DNA of 64,000 nt, taken from the NCBI RefSeq assembly GCF_042665545.1, contig NZ_JBHTCM010000040.1, positions 1 through 64,000 on the forward strand. The letters run 5' to 3'. The notes below the pieces were generated by a model. The model was given only the letters and a program-made list of their open reading frames with translations. It made no database searches and was not told the origin of the DNA. A program made the position numbers and the translations under genes. Positions 53,534 through 62,984 of the stretch are shown in pieces (position 1 is the first letter of the stretch; each line of letters begins with the position of its first letter). This DNA is from Rhodocista pekingensis (lineage in GTDB: Bacteria > Pseudomonadota > Alphaproteobacteria > Azospirillales > Azospirillaceae).

Positions 53534-54253
53534 TCAGCCCCGACGCAGCAGGAAGACGGCCTGTTCGCCCAGCAGGTTGGAGGTCAGGCTGTCCGGCGCC
53601 GCCGGGATCGGGCGGCCCTTCGCCCCCAGGATCTCGCCATGCTCGATGACGACGCCCAGCCCGCGGCAGAGGTCGATGAAATCCGCGATGGTGCAGAAAT
53701 GGATGTTGGGCGTGTCCCACCAGGCATGGCCCAGCGTCTCCGTCACCGGCATGCGGCCGCGGAACATCAGATAGAGCCGCACCCGCCAGTAGGCGAAGTT
53801 GGGGACGGAGACGATGGCGTGCCGGCCGATGCGGACCAGATGGTCCAGCACCTCGCGCGGCCGGCGCATGGCCTGGAGGGTCTGCGACAGGATCACGTAG
53901 TCGAAGCTGTCGCTGGGATAGTCCTTCAGGTCGGTATCGGCGTCGCCCTGGATGATCGGCAGGCCGCGGGCGACGCCGGCGCGCACCCCGTCCATGGACA
54001 GCTCCAGACCGCGGCCGTCCACGCCCTTCTCCCGCACCAGATAGCCCAGCAGCTCGCCATCGCCGCAGCCCACGTCCAGCACCCGCGCCCCGGGCTCCAC
54101 CCAGTCGGCGATGCGGCGCAGGTCGGCGCGGATGCGGCCGGCACTCCGGGCCGAGGCCGTGCGCGTGTCCGCTTCCCGCATGGCCGGTGCCTGTGTTCCG
54201 GGTCCGTGCGGAGCGGCCGGCCGTCCGGCGCTGAAGCGGCTGCCGTCCGGCAT
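53534..54253 (-). CDS. metW: Methionine biosynthesis protein MetW
   Basis: The protein has 239 residues. The SAM-binding motif VLDVGCGDGELLGYL and the MetW-specific LSMDGVRAGVARGLPIIQGDAD, LSQTLQAM and NFAYWRVRLYLMFRGRMP are present. MetW partners MetX in homoserine acylation, and this pair is typical of alphaproteobacteria. The ATG at 54253 makes TGA-G-ATG with the metX stop; an internal start at 54181 would match the usual shorter MetW better. Confidence 0.93.
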   Translation of the reverse strand: MPDGSRFSAGRPAAPHGPGTQAPAMREADTRTASARSAGRIRADLRRIADWVEPGARVLDVGCGDGELLGYLVREKGVDGRGLELSMDGVRAGVARGLPIIQGDADTDLKDYPSDSFDYVILSQTLQAMRRPREVLDHLVRIGRHAIVSVPNFAYWRVRLYLMFRGRMPVTETLGHAWWDTPNIHFCTIADFIDLCRGLGVVIEHGEILGAKGRPIPAAPDSLTSNLLGEQAVFLLRRG

Positions 54254-54254
54254 C

Positions 54255-55463
54255 TCAGCCCACCCTCCGCGGCAGCCCGCGGTGTTCGGCGCAGCCCTCC
54301 AGGAAGCCGCGCACAACCTGGTAGAACTCCGGCTCGTCCAGCAGGAAGGCGTCGTGGCCCTTGTCGCTCTCGATCTCCACGAAGCTGACATTGGCCGCGA
54401 CGGCGTTCAGCGCATGCACCACGGCCCGGCTCTCGCAGGTCGGGAACAGCCAGTCGCTGGAGAAGCTGACAAGGCAGAAGCGGACCGGCGTGGCCGTCCC
54501 GCCCTTCGGCCCTGGCGTGCGGAAGGCGTTGGCCAGCACGCCGCCATGCTCCGCCGCGAGGTCGAAATAGTCCATCGCGCGGGTGATGTAGAGATAGGAG
54601 TTGGCGTCGAACCGCTCGACGAAGCTGATGCCCTGGTGGCGCAGATAGCTCTCCACCTGGAAGTCGGCGTCGAACCCGAAGCTGATCCGGCTGCGGTCCT
54701 GGAGGTTGCGGCCGAACTTGCGGTGCAGCGCCGGCTCCGACAGATAGGTGATGTGCGCCGCCATGCGCGCCACCGCCAGCCCGCGCTTCGGCCGCGTGCC
54801 GCGGTTCAGGTAGTCGCCGCCGTGCCAGTCCGGATCGGCCATGATCGACTGCCGGCCGACCTCGTGGAAGGCGATGTTCTGGGCCGAATGCCGGGCCGCG
54901 GTGGCGATCGGGACCGCGGCGAAGACCCGCTCCGGATAGGCCGCGGCCCACTCCAGCACCTGCATCCCGCCCATGGACCCGCCGATGACGCAGAAAAGCT
55001 GGTCGATGCCCAGATGGTCGATCAGCAGTTTCTGCGCCCGCACCATGTCCGCGATGGTCACGACCGGGAAGGACAGGCCCCAGGGGCGTCCCGTCGCCGG
55101 GTCGGTCTCCTTCGGTCCCTCGCTGCCCATGCAGCCGCCGATGACGTTGGAGCAGATGACGAAATAGCGGTCGGTGTCGATCGGCCGTCCGGGGCCGACC
55201 ATCAGGTCCCACCAGCCCGGCTTGCCGGTGATCGGATGGCGCTCCGCCACGTACTGATCGCCGGTCAGGGCGTGGCAGACCAGCACCGCGTTCGAGCGGT
55301 CGGCGTTCAGCGTGCCGTAGGTCTGGTAGGCCAGGTGGAAGGGTCCCAGCGTGCCGCCATTGTCCAGCGGCATCGGCTCTGCCGTGCCCAGCAGCAGCCG
55401 GTGCCCGGGCAGCGCGGGGCTGGCCGGCGGGGCGGCGGACGGCTGGACGGAGGGCAGGGTCAT
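54255..55463 (-). CDS. metX: Homoserine O-acyltransferase MetX
   Basis: The protein has 402 residues. The alpha/beta-hydrolase nucleophile is in GGSMGGMQVLEWA at about residue 160, with LVCHALTGDQ, SNVIGGCMGSEGP and the C-terminal SDWLFPTCESR and ESDKGHDAFL (Asp and His of the triad). It acylates homoserine with acetyl-CoA (or succinyl-CoA in some species), the first committed step to methionine. Confidence 0.95.
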   Translation of the reverse strand: MTLPSVQPSAAPPASPALPGHRLLLGTAEPMPLDNGGTLGPFHLAYQTYGTLNADRSNAVLVCHALTGDQYVAERHPITGKPGWWDLMVGPGRPIDTDRYFVICSNVIGGCMGSEGPKETDPATGRPWGLSFPVVTIADMVRAQKLLIDHLGIDQLFCVIGGSMGGMQVLEWAAAYPERVFAAVPIATAARHSAQNIAFHEVGRQSIMADPDWHGGDYLNRGTRPKRGLAVARMAAHITYLSEPALHRKFGRNLQDRSRISFGFDADFQVESYLRHQGISFVERFDANSYLYITRAMDYFDLAAEHGGVLANAFRTPGPKGGTATPVRFCLVSFSSDWLFPTCESRAVVHALNAVAANVSFVEIESDKGHDAFLLDEPEFYQVVRGFLEGCAEHRGLPRRVG

Positions 55464-55508
55464 GCGGCAGCCCGGCGGGACGGTTCCGGCGGTTTCGTCG
55501 GATGGCTA

Positions 55509-55537
55509 CAGCTAGGGAGGGGGGTATGGGCTGTCAA
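55509..55537 (-). promoter_or_regulatory. Candidate metX promoter
   Basis: On the minus strand TTGACA (55532-55537) is a consensus -35 hexamer, with a 17-base spacer and a poor -10, TAGCTG (55509-55514). It lies about 46 bases upstream of the metX start. Confidence 0.4.
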
Positions 55538-55545
55538 TGTTTTCT

Positions 55546-55574
55546 TTGATTTTGGGCCGGGGGCCGACTAACAC
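55546..55574 (+). promoter_or_regulatory. Candidate chorismate mutase promoter
   Basis: TTGATT (55546-55551), a 17-base spacer and TAACAC (55569-55574) make a plausible sigma-70 site about 34 bases before the start codon at 55609. Confidence 0.35.
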
Positions 55575-55608
55575 TAAGCCTCCCCGCACGTTTGACTCCC
55601 GGCATTCT

Positions 55609-56466
55609 ATGGTCCCCGCTTCCCAGACGTTGAACGAGTTGCGCAGCGAGATCGACGCGATCGACGCCGCCCTCCACGATCTGGTGATGCGCCGGACGGC
55701 GCTGGTGGAGCAGATCGGCGCCGTCAAGCCGCCCGGCCGCCCGGCCCTGCGTCCGGCGCGGGAGGCGGAGATTCTGCGCAACCTGATGGACCGCCACCAG
55801 GGCGCCTTTCCGCCGGCGGCCCTGTCCCGCATGTGGCGGGAGATGATCGCCGCCCTGACCCGCTTGCAGGGTCCCTTCGCCGTCGCCGTCTATGCCCCGG
55901 ACGACCATCGCGGCTTCTGGGATCTGGCGCGCGACCATTACGGCAGCGCCACCCCGATGCAGGCGGCGAACAGCAGCCTTGCCGTCCTCCGCCTCGTGGC
56001 GGAAGGGTCGGCCACCGTGGGCGTGCTGCCCTGGCCGGAGGACGACGATCCCGATCCCTGGTGGCGCTACCTGTTCACGGCGGATGCCAAGTCGCCCCGC
56101 ATCATCGCGCGGCTGCCCTTCCTGGCCCGCGCCGGCCGCGAGGAGGTGGAGGCCATGGCCATCGCCGCCCTGCCGCTGGAGGAGACGGGCGACGACCGTA
56201 CCCTGCTGGGCATCGAGCTGCGCGAGGACATGAGCCGCGGCCGCCTCAAGGACAGCCTGGAGGCGGCGGGCCTGCCGCCTTTGCAGCTCCGCACCTTCCA
56301 CCTTCCCGGCGGCGCCGGTTCGGTCCACCTGACGGAGGTGGAGGCGTTCGTCGGCCCCGACGATCCCCGCCTCGTCGCACTGTACCAGCGGCTGGGAGAG
56401 GCGCTGGTGCGGCTGCTGCCGATCGGCACCTACGCCACTCCCATCGGCCTCGCCCGGCGCGGCTGA
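55609..56466 (+). CDS. Chorismate mutase with C-terminal domain resembling a degenerate prephenate dehydratase
   Basis: The protein has 285 residues. The first 85 are an AroQ-type chorismate mutase (LNELRSEIDAIDAALHDLVMRRTALVEQIG, then REAEILRNLMDRHQG). The remaining 190 lack prephenate dehydratase hallmarks (no GPxGTYS, no TRF). They do carry a periplasmic-binding-like alternation and an ACT-like tail with VHLTEVEAFVG. It opens the hisC-tyrA cluster. The ATG at 55609 is supported by the family start; an upstream ATG at 55537 adds 24 residues of no family likeness. Confidence 0.85.
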   Translation: MVPASQTLNELRSEIDAIDAALHDLVMRRTALVEQIGAVKPPGRPALRPAREAEILRNLMDRHQGAFPPAALSRMWREMIAALTRLQGPFAVAVYAPDDHRGFWDLARDHYGSATPMQAANSSLAVLRLVAEGSATVGVLPWPEDDDPDPWWRYLFTADAKSPRIIARLPFLARAGREEVEAMAIAALPLEETGDDRTLLGIELREDMSRGRLKDSLEAAGLPPLQLRTFHLPGGAGSVHLTEVEAFVGPDDPRLVALYQRLGEALVRLLPIGTYATPIGLARRG

Positions 56467-56583
56467 GCGGGGCGCCGTCTCCGGGATGCCCCGGCGGCGG
56501 GGCTGTCCCGGTGTCCATCCGGCGGCCCGGCCCCGGCACGTTCCGGCCCCGGCAGTCTCCCTCCCGAAGTCCTGCGAGCTGGC

Positions 56584-57672
56584 ATGAGCGGACCGATCCC
56601 CAACCCCGGAATCCTCGACATCGCCCCCTATGTCGGCGGGGAGCATTCCGCCCCCGGCGTCACGCGGCTGCTGCGCCTTGCCTCCAACGAGGGGGCGCTG
56701 GGTCCCAGCCCCCGCGCGGTGGAGGCGTTCCGCGCCGTCGGTGCGGAGATCCACCGCTATCCCGACGGCGGCTCGACCCGGCTGCGGGAGGCGATCGGCC
56801 GGCGGTTCGGCCTCGATCCGGCGCGGGTGCTCTGCTTCAACGGCTCGGACGAGGTGCTGCACCTGCTGGCCCAGGCCTATGCCGGCCCGGGCGGAGAGGT
56901 GCTCTACAGCCGGCACGGCTTCCTGGTCTATCCGATCGCCGCCCGCGCGGCCGGGGCGACGCCGGTGGCGGCGCCGGAGCGCAACCTGACCACCGACGTG
57001 GACGCCCTGCTGGCTCGGGTCAGCGAGCGGACCCGCATCGTCTATGTCGCCAACCCGAACAACCCGACCGGCAGCTATCTGCCGGCCGACGCGCTGGCCC
57101 GCCTGCACGCCGGCCTGCCGCCGCACGTCCTGCTGGTGATCGACGCGGCCTATGCAGAGTACGTCACCGCCAACGACTATGCCGACGGCACGGCCCTGGT
57201 GGCCCGCTTCGACAATGTCGTGATGACCCGCACCTTCTCGAAGCTGTTCGGGCTGGGCGGCATGCGCCTGGGCTGGGCCTACTGCCCGCCGGCCGTGGCG
57301 GATGCGCTGCACCGCGTCCGCAGCCCCTTCAATGTCAGCGTCGCCGCCCAGGCGGCCGGCGTCGCCGCGCTGGAGGATCTGGAGTTCCAGGAGCGCAGCC
57401 GGGCGCTGAACGAGCAGAGCCGGACCGCCTTCACCGACCGGGTGCGGGCGCTGGGGCTGGTGGTGCATCCCTCCGTCGGCAACTTCGTGCTGGTGGACTT
57501 CGCCGCCACCGGCCGCCCGGCGGAGGAGGCGCGGCAGTTTCTCAAGGCGCGCGGTATCCTGGTGCGCCAGATGGGCGCCTACGGCCTGCCCGACTGCCTG
57601 CGCATCACCATGGGCCTGCCCGCGGAGATGGAAGAGGTGGCGGACGCCCTGGGCGACTGGCTGAAGGGGTAG
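56584..57672 (+). CDS. hisC: Histidinol-phosphate / aromatic aminotransferase
   Basis: The protein has 362 residues of class I/II aminotransferase fold. The PLP lysine is in TRTFSKLFGLGGMRLGW; NPNNPTGSYLP and RLASNEGALGPSP are also present. In this cluster it probably serves phenylalanine and tyrosine transamination as well as, or instead of, histidine. It is 117 bases after the mutase gene and 4 bases before tyrA. Confidence 0.93.
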   Translation: MSGPIPNPGILDIAPYVGGEHSAPGVTRLLRLASNEGALGPSPRAVEAFRAVGAEIHRYPDGGSTRLREAIGRRFGLDPARVLCFNGSDEVLHLLAQAYAGPGGEVLYSRHGFLVYPIAARAAGATPVAAPERNLTTDVDALLARVSERTRIVYVANPNNPTGSYLPADALARLHAGLPPHVLLVIDAAYAEYVTANDYADGTALVARFDNVVMTRTFSKLFGLGGMRLGWAYCPPAVADALHRVRSPFNVSVAAQAAGVAALEDLEFQERSRALNEQSRTAFTDRVRALGLVVHPSVGNFVLVDFAATGRPAEEARQFLKARGILVRQMGAYGLPDCLRITMGLPAEMEEVADALGDWLKG

Positions 57673-57676
57673 CGCC

Positions 57677-58567
57677 ATGACCGCCCCGCCGCTGTTCCCC
57701 CGTGTCGCCCTCGTCGGGCTCGGCCTGATCGGCTCCTCGCTCGCCCGCGTGCTGCGCGCCGACCCGACCCTGGCGGGGGAGCTGGTGGCGGCCGACCGCA
57801 GCCCGGCGGTCTGTGCCCGGGTGCTGGAGCTGGGGCTGGCCGACCGGGCGGAGACGGACCCGGCCCGGGCGGTGGCGGGGGCGGACCTCGTCATCCTGGC
57901 TGTGCCGATCGGCGCCTGTGCCGACCTGGCCGCCGCCATCGGTCCGCACCTGAAGCCCGGCGCCATCCTCACCGATGTCGGTTCGGTCAAGCAGGCGGTG
58001 ATCCGCGACGTCGCCCCGCAGGTGCCGGACGGGGTCCATTTCGTCCCCGGCCATCCCATCGCCGGCACCGAGCATTCCGGGCCGGATGCCGGCTTCGCGG
58101 ATCTGTTCCGCGGGCGCTGGTGCATCCTGACGCCGCCGCCGGGCACCGATCCCGCCGCGGTGGCGAAGGTGGTGGAGCTGTGGCGGCGGGCCGGCTCCAT
58201 GATCGAGGTGATGGAGCCCGGCCACCACGACCGTGTGCTGGCCATCACCAGCCACCTGCCGCACCTGATCGCCTACACCATCGTCGGCACGGCGACCGAC
58301 CTGGAGGAGCACCTGAAGTCGGAGGTGATCCGCTTCTCCGCCTCGGGCTTCCGCGACTTCACCCGCATCGCCGCCAGCGACCCGGTGATGTGGCGCGACA
58401 TCTTCCTGAACAACCGCGAGGCGGTGCTGGAGATCATCCAGCGCTTCACCGAGGATCTGACGGCGCTGCAACGGGCCATCCGCTGGGGCGAGGCGGAGAC
58501 GCTGGAGCAGCTCTTCACCCGGACCCGCGACATCCGCCGCGGCATCATCGACGCCCGGCAGGCGTGA
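57677..58567 (+). CDS. tyrA: Prephenate / arogenate dehydrogenase
   Basis: The protein has 296 residues. It has VALVGLGLIGSSLARVL for NAD binding, DVGSVKQAV, PGHPIAGTEHSGPDAG and the SEVIRFSASGFRDFTRIAASDPVMWRD-like helical domain. It oxidises prephenate (or arogenate) toward tyrosine. It is tightly coupled to hisC. Prephenate versus arogenate preference is not readable. Confidence 0.93.
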   Translation: MTAPPLFPRVALVGLGLIGSSLARVLRADPTLAGELVAADRSPAVCARVLELGLADRAETDPARAVAGADLVILAVPIGACADLAAAIGPHLKPGAILTDVGSVKQAVIRDVAPQVPDGVHFVPGHPIAGTEHSGPDAGFADLFRGRWCILTPPPGTDPAAVAKVVELWRRAGSMIEVMEPGHHDRVLAITSHLPHLIAYTIVGTATDLEEHLKSEVIRFSASGFRDFTRIAASDPVMWRDIFLNNREAVLEIIQRFTEDLTALQRAIRWGEAETLEQLFTRTRDIRRGIIDARQA

Positions 58568-58591
58568 TCCGACAGGCGTGATCCGACAGGC
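58564..58591. repeat. 14-bp tandem duplication at the tyrA stop
   Basis: The unit GTGATCCGACAGGC is present twice, head to tail, and includes the tyrA stop codon (TGA) in its first copy. Reading past the stop gives no useful extension. It is probably a small slippage event. Confidence 0.85.
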
Positions 58592-58618
58592 CCGACCGCC
58601 CGCTGGCGCGGGCGGGGC
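58589..58618. terminator. Hairpin between tyrA and rlpA
   Basis: An 8-bp stem CCGCCCGC/GCGGGCGG with a TGGC loop has GGCC/GGCC outer pairing and a three-base bulge. It lies between convergent genes and is followed by only a weak T-run. Confidence 0.5.
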
Positions 58619-59149
58619 CTATTCCCCTTCGTCCCCGCGGGCCGCCTCCAGGACCTTCCGCTTCAGTTCTTCCGTCGGCTGGTCGGAAGGACGGGCGACC
58701 ACCTCCACCGGGGCCGTGCCCTCCTGCTTCGTGAGCCCGACCTCCTTCGCCGCCTGCTTCGACAGGTCGATGATCCGCCCCTCCACATAGGGGCCGCGGT
58801 CGTTGACGGTGACCTCCACCGACCGCCCCGTCTCCAGGTGGGTCACCTCCGCCCGGGTCCCCAGCGGCAGGTCCTTCGAGGCGGCGGTGGGCTTCGCCTG
58901 GTCGAAGCGCTCGCCCGATGCCGTCCTGCGCCCCTGAAAACCGTCGCCGTAGAAGGAGGCCTCGCCGCGGTCCACGGCCACCGGCTCCCGCTCGGTGGGC
59001 GTCTCCGCCTCGGGTTCGCCCGCCCGTGCCCCCTGGGCCGGCAGCATGAGCGCGAGACAGAGGGCACCGATGAGGGGGGCCCCGAAAAGGCGGGGACCGC
59101 AGAGGACGGCGCCAGGGGCGCGGCGGATGGAAGCGGGAACGGCGGGCAT
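58619..59149 (-). CDS. rlpA: RlpA-like double-psi beta-barrel protein
   Basis: The protein has 176 residues with a signal peptide and the RlpA domain: GEASFYGDGFQGRRTASGERF, then PLGTRAEVTHLETGRSVEVTVNDRGPYV and IIDLSKQAAKEVG. RlpA proteins bind or cleave peptidoglycan at the septum. It lacks a SPOR domain, and no clear lipobox is seen. A 67-base gap separates it from the S9 peptidase upstream. Confidence 0.9.
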   Translation of the reverse strand: MPAVPASIRRAPGAVLCGPRLFGAPLIGALCLALMLPAQGARAGEPEAETPTEREPVAVDRGEASFYGDGFQGRRTASGERFDQAKPTAASKDLPLGTRAEVTHLETGRSVEVTVNDRGPYVEGRIIDLSKQAAKEVGLTKQEGTAPVEVVARPSDQPTEELKRKVLEAARGDEGE

Positions 59150-59216
59150 GGCGGCACCGGACGGGGCTGTGGTCGGGGAAGTCCCAACAGCCCCCGGTGC
59201 CGCCGGTTACCGTCTG

Positions 59217-61265
59217 CTACTTCTTCGCCGCCAGCGCCTCCGCCACGCCGGGCACGCCCTGGGCACCTTCCGGCACCGTCAGGCTGGCCCCGTCGAAGTC
59301 CGTGCCCACCGGCTCCTGCGCGCCGCCCAGGCACTGGGACAGGAACGCCTCCGTCACGGCATTGAAGGAGATCCGGTTCTGCGGCCGGGCGAAGCCGTGG
59401 CCCTCGTCCGGGTACAGGACGTAGGTCACGGGGATGCCCTTCTCCTTCATGGAGGCCACGATCTGGTCGGACTCGCGCTGGATCACGCGCGGGTCGTTGG
59501 CCCCCTGGCCGATCAGCAGGGGCTTGCGGATGTTCTGCACATGGCTCAGCGGCGACCGCTCGGTCAGCAGCGCGCGGCCCTCCTCGGTGCGGTCGTCGCC
59601 CATGCGGCGGGCGAAGTTCTCGCGCACGCTGGCCCAGTAGGGCGGGATGCTCTCCAGCAGGGTGATCAGGTTGGACGGGCCGACGATGCTGACGCCGCAG
59701 GCGAAGCGGTCCGGCGTCGCGGTCATGCCCCAGAGCGTGGCGTACCCGCCGTAGGAGCCGCCCATGATGGCGACCTTGTCGGCGCTGGTGACGCCCTGCT
59801 TCACGGCCCAGTCCACGCCGTCGATCAGGTCGTCGTGCATCTTCCGGCCCCATTCCAGGTTGCCGGCGTTGACGAAGCCCTTGCCGAACCCGGTGGAGCC
59901 GCGGAAGTTGACCGACAGCACGGCATAGCCGCGGTTGGCCAGCCACTGGTGCGTGCCGTTGTAGCCATAGCCGTCACGCGCCCAGGGGCCGCCATGCACG
60001 CTCAGCACCAGCGGCACCGGCGCCTCGGGCTTTCCGTCGCCGTCCTTGTCCGACCCCGGCGGCAGCGTCAGGTAGGAGACGAGCGTCAGCCCGTCGCGGC
60101 TGGGGATCTGCACCGGGTGCATGGTGGCGAGCGTCCGGCCCTCCAGCTCCGGCCGGGTGGTGAACAGCCGGGTCAGGGCCTTCTTCTTCCGGTCGTAGAG
60201 ATAGAAGGCCGGCGCCTCCGTCACCCGGTCCACCGCCACGGTCCAGATCCGGTCCGCGTCGTCGCGGCTGGTGACGGACCACTCGCCGCCCGCCTTCTCG
60301 TTCAGGAACGCGATGTCCGCCTTGAGGGCGTCGCCGACCGGGAACCACTCGTTCGTCTCGTAATAGGCGCTGTAGGCTTCGACCACGCCCGTGCGCGGGT
60401 TCGCCATCAGCCCGCCGATGTCGGCCTTGGCGTTCTCCGCCACCAGCGTCGTCCGGCCCGAGGCCATGTCCATGGCGAACAGGGCAGAGGTGTCGCGGCC
60501 ACGGCTGTCGCGCAGATAGAGCGTCTTGCCGTCGGTCGTGAAGCCCAGGGCCCCGCTGGTCAGGCCGTCCTCGTGCGGGATGGTCAGGAACGGCGCGGTC
60601 GTGCCGTCCGGTCCGATCGTCTCCACCTCGTAGCCGCCGTCGGCGGTGGCCTTGGTGGCCAGCCGCAGGGTCAGCGTGTCATCCGCGGCGAAGCCGGCAT
60701 AGCCGTCGTTCTGGCGGACCAGGGTCAGCTCGCCCGTCTTCAGGTTCAGGCGGTGGACATCGTGCCAGCGCGGGTCGCGGTTGTTCACGCCGACCAGGAT
60801 GGCGTCCTTGACCGTCTCGCTGATGGCGATGATCTGGACCCGCGTCTTCTCGAACGGGGTCAGGGTGCGCGTCTCGCCCTTGGCCAGATCGACGCCGTAG
60901 AGCAGGAAGTTCTCGTCGCCGCCCTTGTCCTGGATGTAGAGGATCTGGCTTGAATCCGGCGCCCAGAAGTAGGACCGGATCGGGCGCATCGTCTCCTGCG
61001 TCAGCGGCTTCGCCTTGTCCGGCGTCGCCAGCGGCGCCACCCAGACATTCATCACCCCGTCCTTCGGCGCCAGGAAGGCGATGGACTTCCCGTCCGGGCT
61101 GACGGTGGCGGCGGTGCGGCTGGGATTGCCGAACAGGTCCTTGCGCGGGATCAGCTCCTGCGCCGGCCGTGCCTGCTGCGCCAGGGCCGCGGCCGTCGGC
61201 ACCAGGGTGGCGAGCGGCAGCAGCGCCACGGCGGCGGCACGGAGTCCGGTTCTGAACGACGTCAC
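59217..61265 (-). CDS. S9 family (prolyl oligopeptidase-like) peptidase, exported
   Basis: The protein has 682 residues from the GTG at 61265, which has a GGGAGA ribosome site and begins a signal peptide (VTSFRTGLRAAAVALLPLATL). A beta-propeller N-terminal domain (about 30-400) is followed by an alpha/beta-hydrolase domain with the catalytic Ser in GGSYGGYATLWG (about 500), Asp in NDPRV and His in DEGHGF. These enzymes cut dipeptides or short peptides. Longer starts upstream are unlikely. It heads an apparent operon with rlpA. Confidence 0.92.
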   Translation of the reverse strand: MTSFRTGLRAAAVALLPLATLVPTAAALAQQARPAQELIPRKDLFGNPSRTAATVSPDGKSIAFLAPKDGVMNVWVAPLATPDKAKPLTQETMRPIRSYFWAPDSSQILYIQDKGGDENFLLYGVDLAKGETRTLTPFEKTRVQIIAISETVKDAILVGVNNRDPRWHDVHRLNLKTGELTLVRQNDGYAGFAADDTLTLRLATKATADGGYEVETIGPDGTTAPFLTIPHEDGLTSGALGFTTDGKTLYLRDSRGRDTSALFAMDMASGRTTLVAENAKADIGGLMANPRTGVVEAYSAYYETNEWFPVGDALKADIAFLNEKAGGEWSVTSRDDADRIWTVAVDRVTEAPAFYLYDRKKKALTRLFTTRPELEGRTLATMHPVQIPSRDGLTLVSYLTLPPGSDKDGDGKPEAPVPLVLSVHGGPWARDGYGYNGTHQWLANRGYAVLSVNFRGSTGFGKGFVNAGNLEWGRKMHDDLIDGVDWAVKQGVTSADKVAIMGGSYGGYATLWGMTATPDRFACGVSIVGPSNLITLLESIPPYWASVRENFARRMGDDRTEEGRALLTERSPLSHVQNIRKPLLIGQGANDPRVIQRESDQIVASMKEKGIPVTYVLYPDEGHGFARPQNRISFNAVTEAFLSQCLGGAQEPVGTDFDGASLTVPEGAQGVPGVAEALAAKK

Positions 61266-61448
61266 GGCGTTTCTCCCTGTGGTTCGGTCCGGTGGGGGCG
61301 GTGACCGGCGCAGGGCTGCCCGGCCCCTCCCCGTGCGCGGAAGTATAGCCGGCATGATCCGGGGGGACAGGCCCAATCGCCCCTGCGCGGGCCGGTCCAC
61401 CCGGCGGGGTCCGGCCGCGGGTCCGGGCTGCGGGGTCAGGCCGTGCGG

Positions 61449-62498
61449 TCAGGGGGTGGCGGGCCAGACCACGGGCGGCAGCGCCAGCACCGGCACCGGC
61501 CCCACGGTCAGGCGGCCGTCCTGCACCGTCACCGGGACCTGCACGGTCCGGCGCCCGTCCGGGCCGGGAGCCGCCAGCAGGCCCAGGGTGGCCCGCGCGA
61601 TGGCGGCTTGGTTCCGCCGCAGGTCGCCGGCCGCGGCCAGGGCATCGACCAGCCGGTCCGGCTCGGCCGTGCGCAGGGTGCCGGCGCCGATCGGCTGAAG
61701 GTTCCCGTCCAGGGCCAGGGTCGCGGTGACGCTCAGGTCAAGCGGCCCCCAGATCGCCGTCAGGGCGTCCAGTTCCACGGTCCCGCCGGCGCCGCTCCAG
61801 CGCCGCATCTCGGGGTCCGTCAGGGCGGCCGGGGGTGTGCCGGTGACGCGCAGATGCAGCGCCACCTGCCCGAGGGTCCGACCCAGCGCGGGGGAAGGGG
61901 CCTCCGGCAGGGTCAGGGAGGACAGGTCCAGGCGCAGGTCCAGCCCGGTGGCGGTGTGGTCCGCGGGCGGCTCCGCCGGCCGCTCCAGCGCCAGCGCCGC
62001 CCAGGCCGCCGTGACGGCGGCGGCGGTCCCGTCGCTGTCCGTGGTCGGCGTCACGACCGGCGCCTCCAGCCGGATTTCGGCCGTCAGCACGCGGCCGTCG
62101 GTCGCCAGCCCGGCCTGTCCCTCCGCCTGCGCTGCCGTCAGGGTCAGGGCGGGGCGCGGTCCCGCCGCCGGCAGCGCCAGCGACAGCCCCTCCGCCATCT
62201 CCGCATGCAGGTCCAGGGGCGCCCAGGGCTCGGCATACAGCTCCAGCCGCCCGGCCGTGGCCGCCAGACCGTCCGCACGCCGCAGCGAGAGGGCTCCCGC
62301 CGACACGGACAGCCGCAGCGGGAAGCCGTCGACCGCCAGGGCGTCGTAGGCGATCTCCACCCCCTCGGCCCGGCGCTCGGCGATCCAGCGCTCCACCTGT
62401 CCGCGCAACGCCGACGCGGCCGACGCCCACCATGCCGTATAGGAGAGGACGACCAGCAGGATGAAGGCCAGGACCACGGCGGCGGGGCGCAGACGCAT
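61449..62498 (-). CDS. DUF2125 protein
   Basis: The protein has 349 residues with one N-terminal membrane anchor (about 8-28) and a long periplasmic part of beta-rich repeats. The starts of the mature part (WIAERRAEGVEIAYDALAVDGFPLRLSV) match DUF2125, an alphaproteobacterial family of unknown role, distantly AsmA-like. The ATG at 62498 begins the anchor. It is about 180 bases upstream of the S9 peptidase on the same strand. Confidence 0.82.
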   Translation of the reverse strand: MRLRPAAVVLAFILLVVLSYTAWWASAASALRGQVERWIAERRAEGVEIAYDALAVDGFPLRLSVSAGALSLRRADGLAATAGRLELYAEPWAPLDLHAEMAEGLSLALPAAGPRPALTLTAAQAEGQAGLATDGRVLTAEIRLEAPVVTPTTDSDGTAAAVTAAWAALALERPAEPPADHTATGLDLRLDLSSLTLPEAPSPALGRTLGQVALHLRVTGTPPAALTDPEMRRWSGAGGTVELDALTAIWGPLDLSVTATLALDGNLQPIGAGTLRTAEPDRLVDALAAAGDLRRNQAAIARATLGLLAAPGPDGRRTVQVPVTVQDGRLTVGPVPVLALPPVVWPATP

Positions 62499-62984
62499 CA
62501 CGGACCTTGGGGCGAGGGGGCTCAGGGAGGAAGGCGGCTGGCGCGCGCCGGAGCGCGCATCAGGACAGCGACTCTGCCACACCCCGCGCAAGGGCGGCAA
62601 GCCGGGGGCAGACCACACTCCCCCAAGCCTCTGTGACGCCTCGCGGCCGCGAAGCGTCTAGCGGACCTGCGTCGTTCAGCCGGCCGATCGGGGGCCTGCC
62701 TGAGGGCGTCTGAACGGACATGTTCCCGGCGATCGCGTGCCTGCTTTCGTGACGGGCCACCGGAAATAATCTCGTAAAGGATGTTTAGTTGATAATTTTA
62801 CAACTTAATGTATTTTGGCTGTCCAGAAACGACCATCTTCCGCGTTCATCATCCGGCCGTTTCAGCGGGCAGCCCCTTGGGCTTTCCGCACCGGGATGCC
62901 AGGCCGCGCGGACAAATTCCGACGCGGTATTGGAGCGGGAACATCGCATCTGGAGAAGATGGCAATCCCGCTCCAACGCGTGGA
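62499..62984. other. Gap with a base-composition boundary
   Basis: This 486-base stretch begins GC-rich and becomes clearly AT-rich from about 62760. Several short overlapping reading frames on both strands (for example 62785-62976 minus and 62808-63101 plus) have no family likeness and overlap one another, so I do not call them genes. The region may be the edge of an acquired segment. Confidence 0.5.

Noticed and set aside
55464..55608. SAM-II riboswitch upstream of metX
   Set aside because: The leader was checked for the conserved core and pseudoknot pattern of SAM-II; I could not find them.
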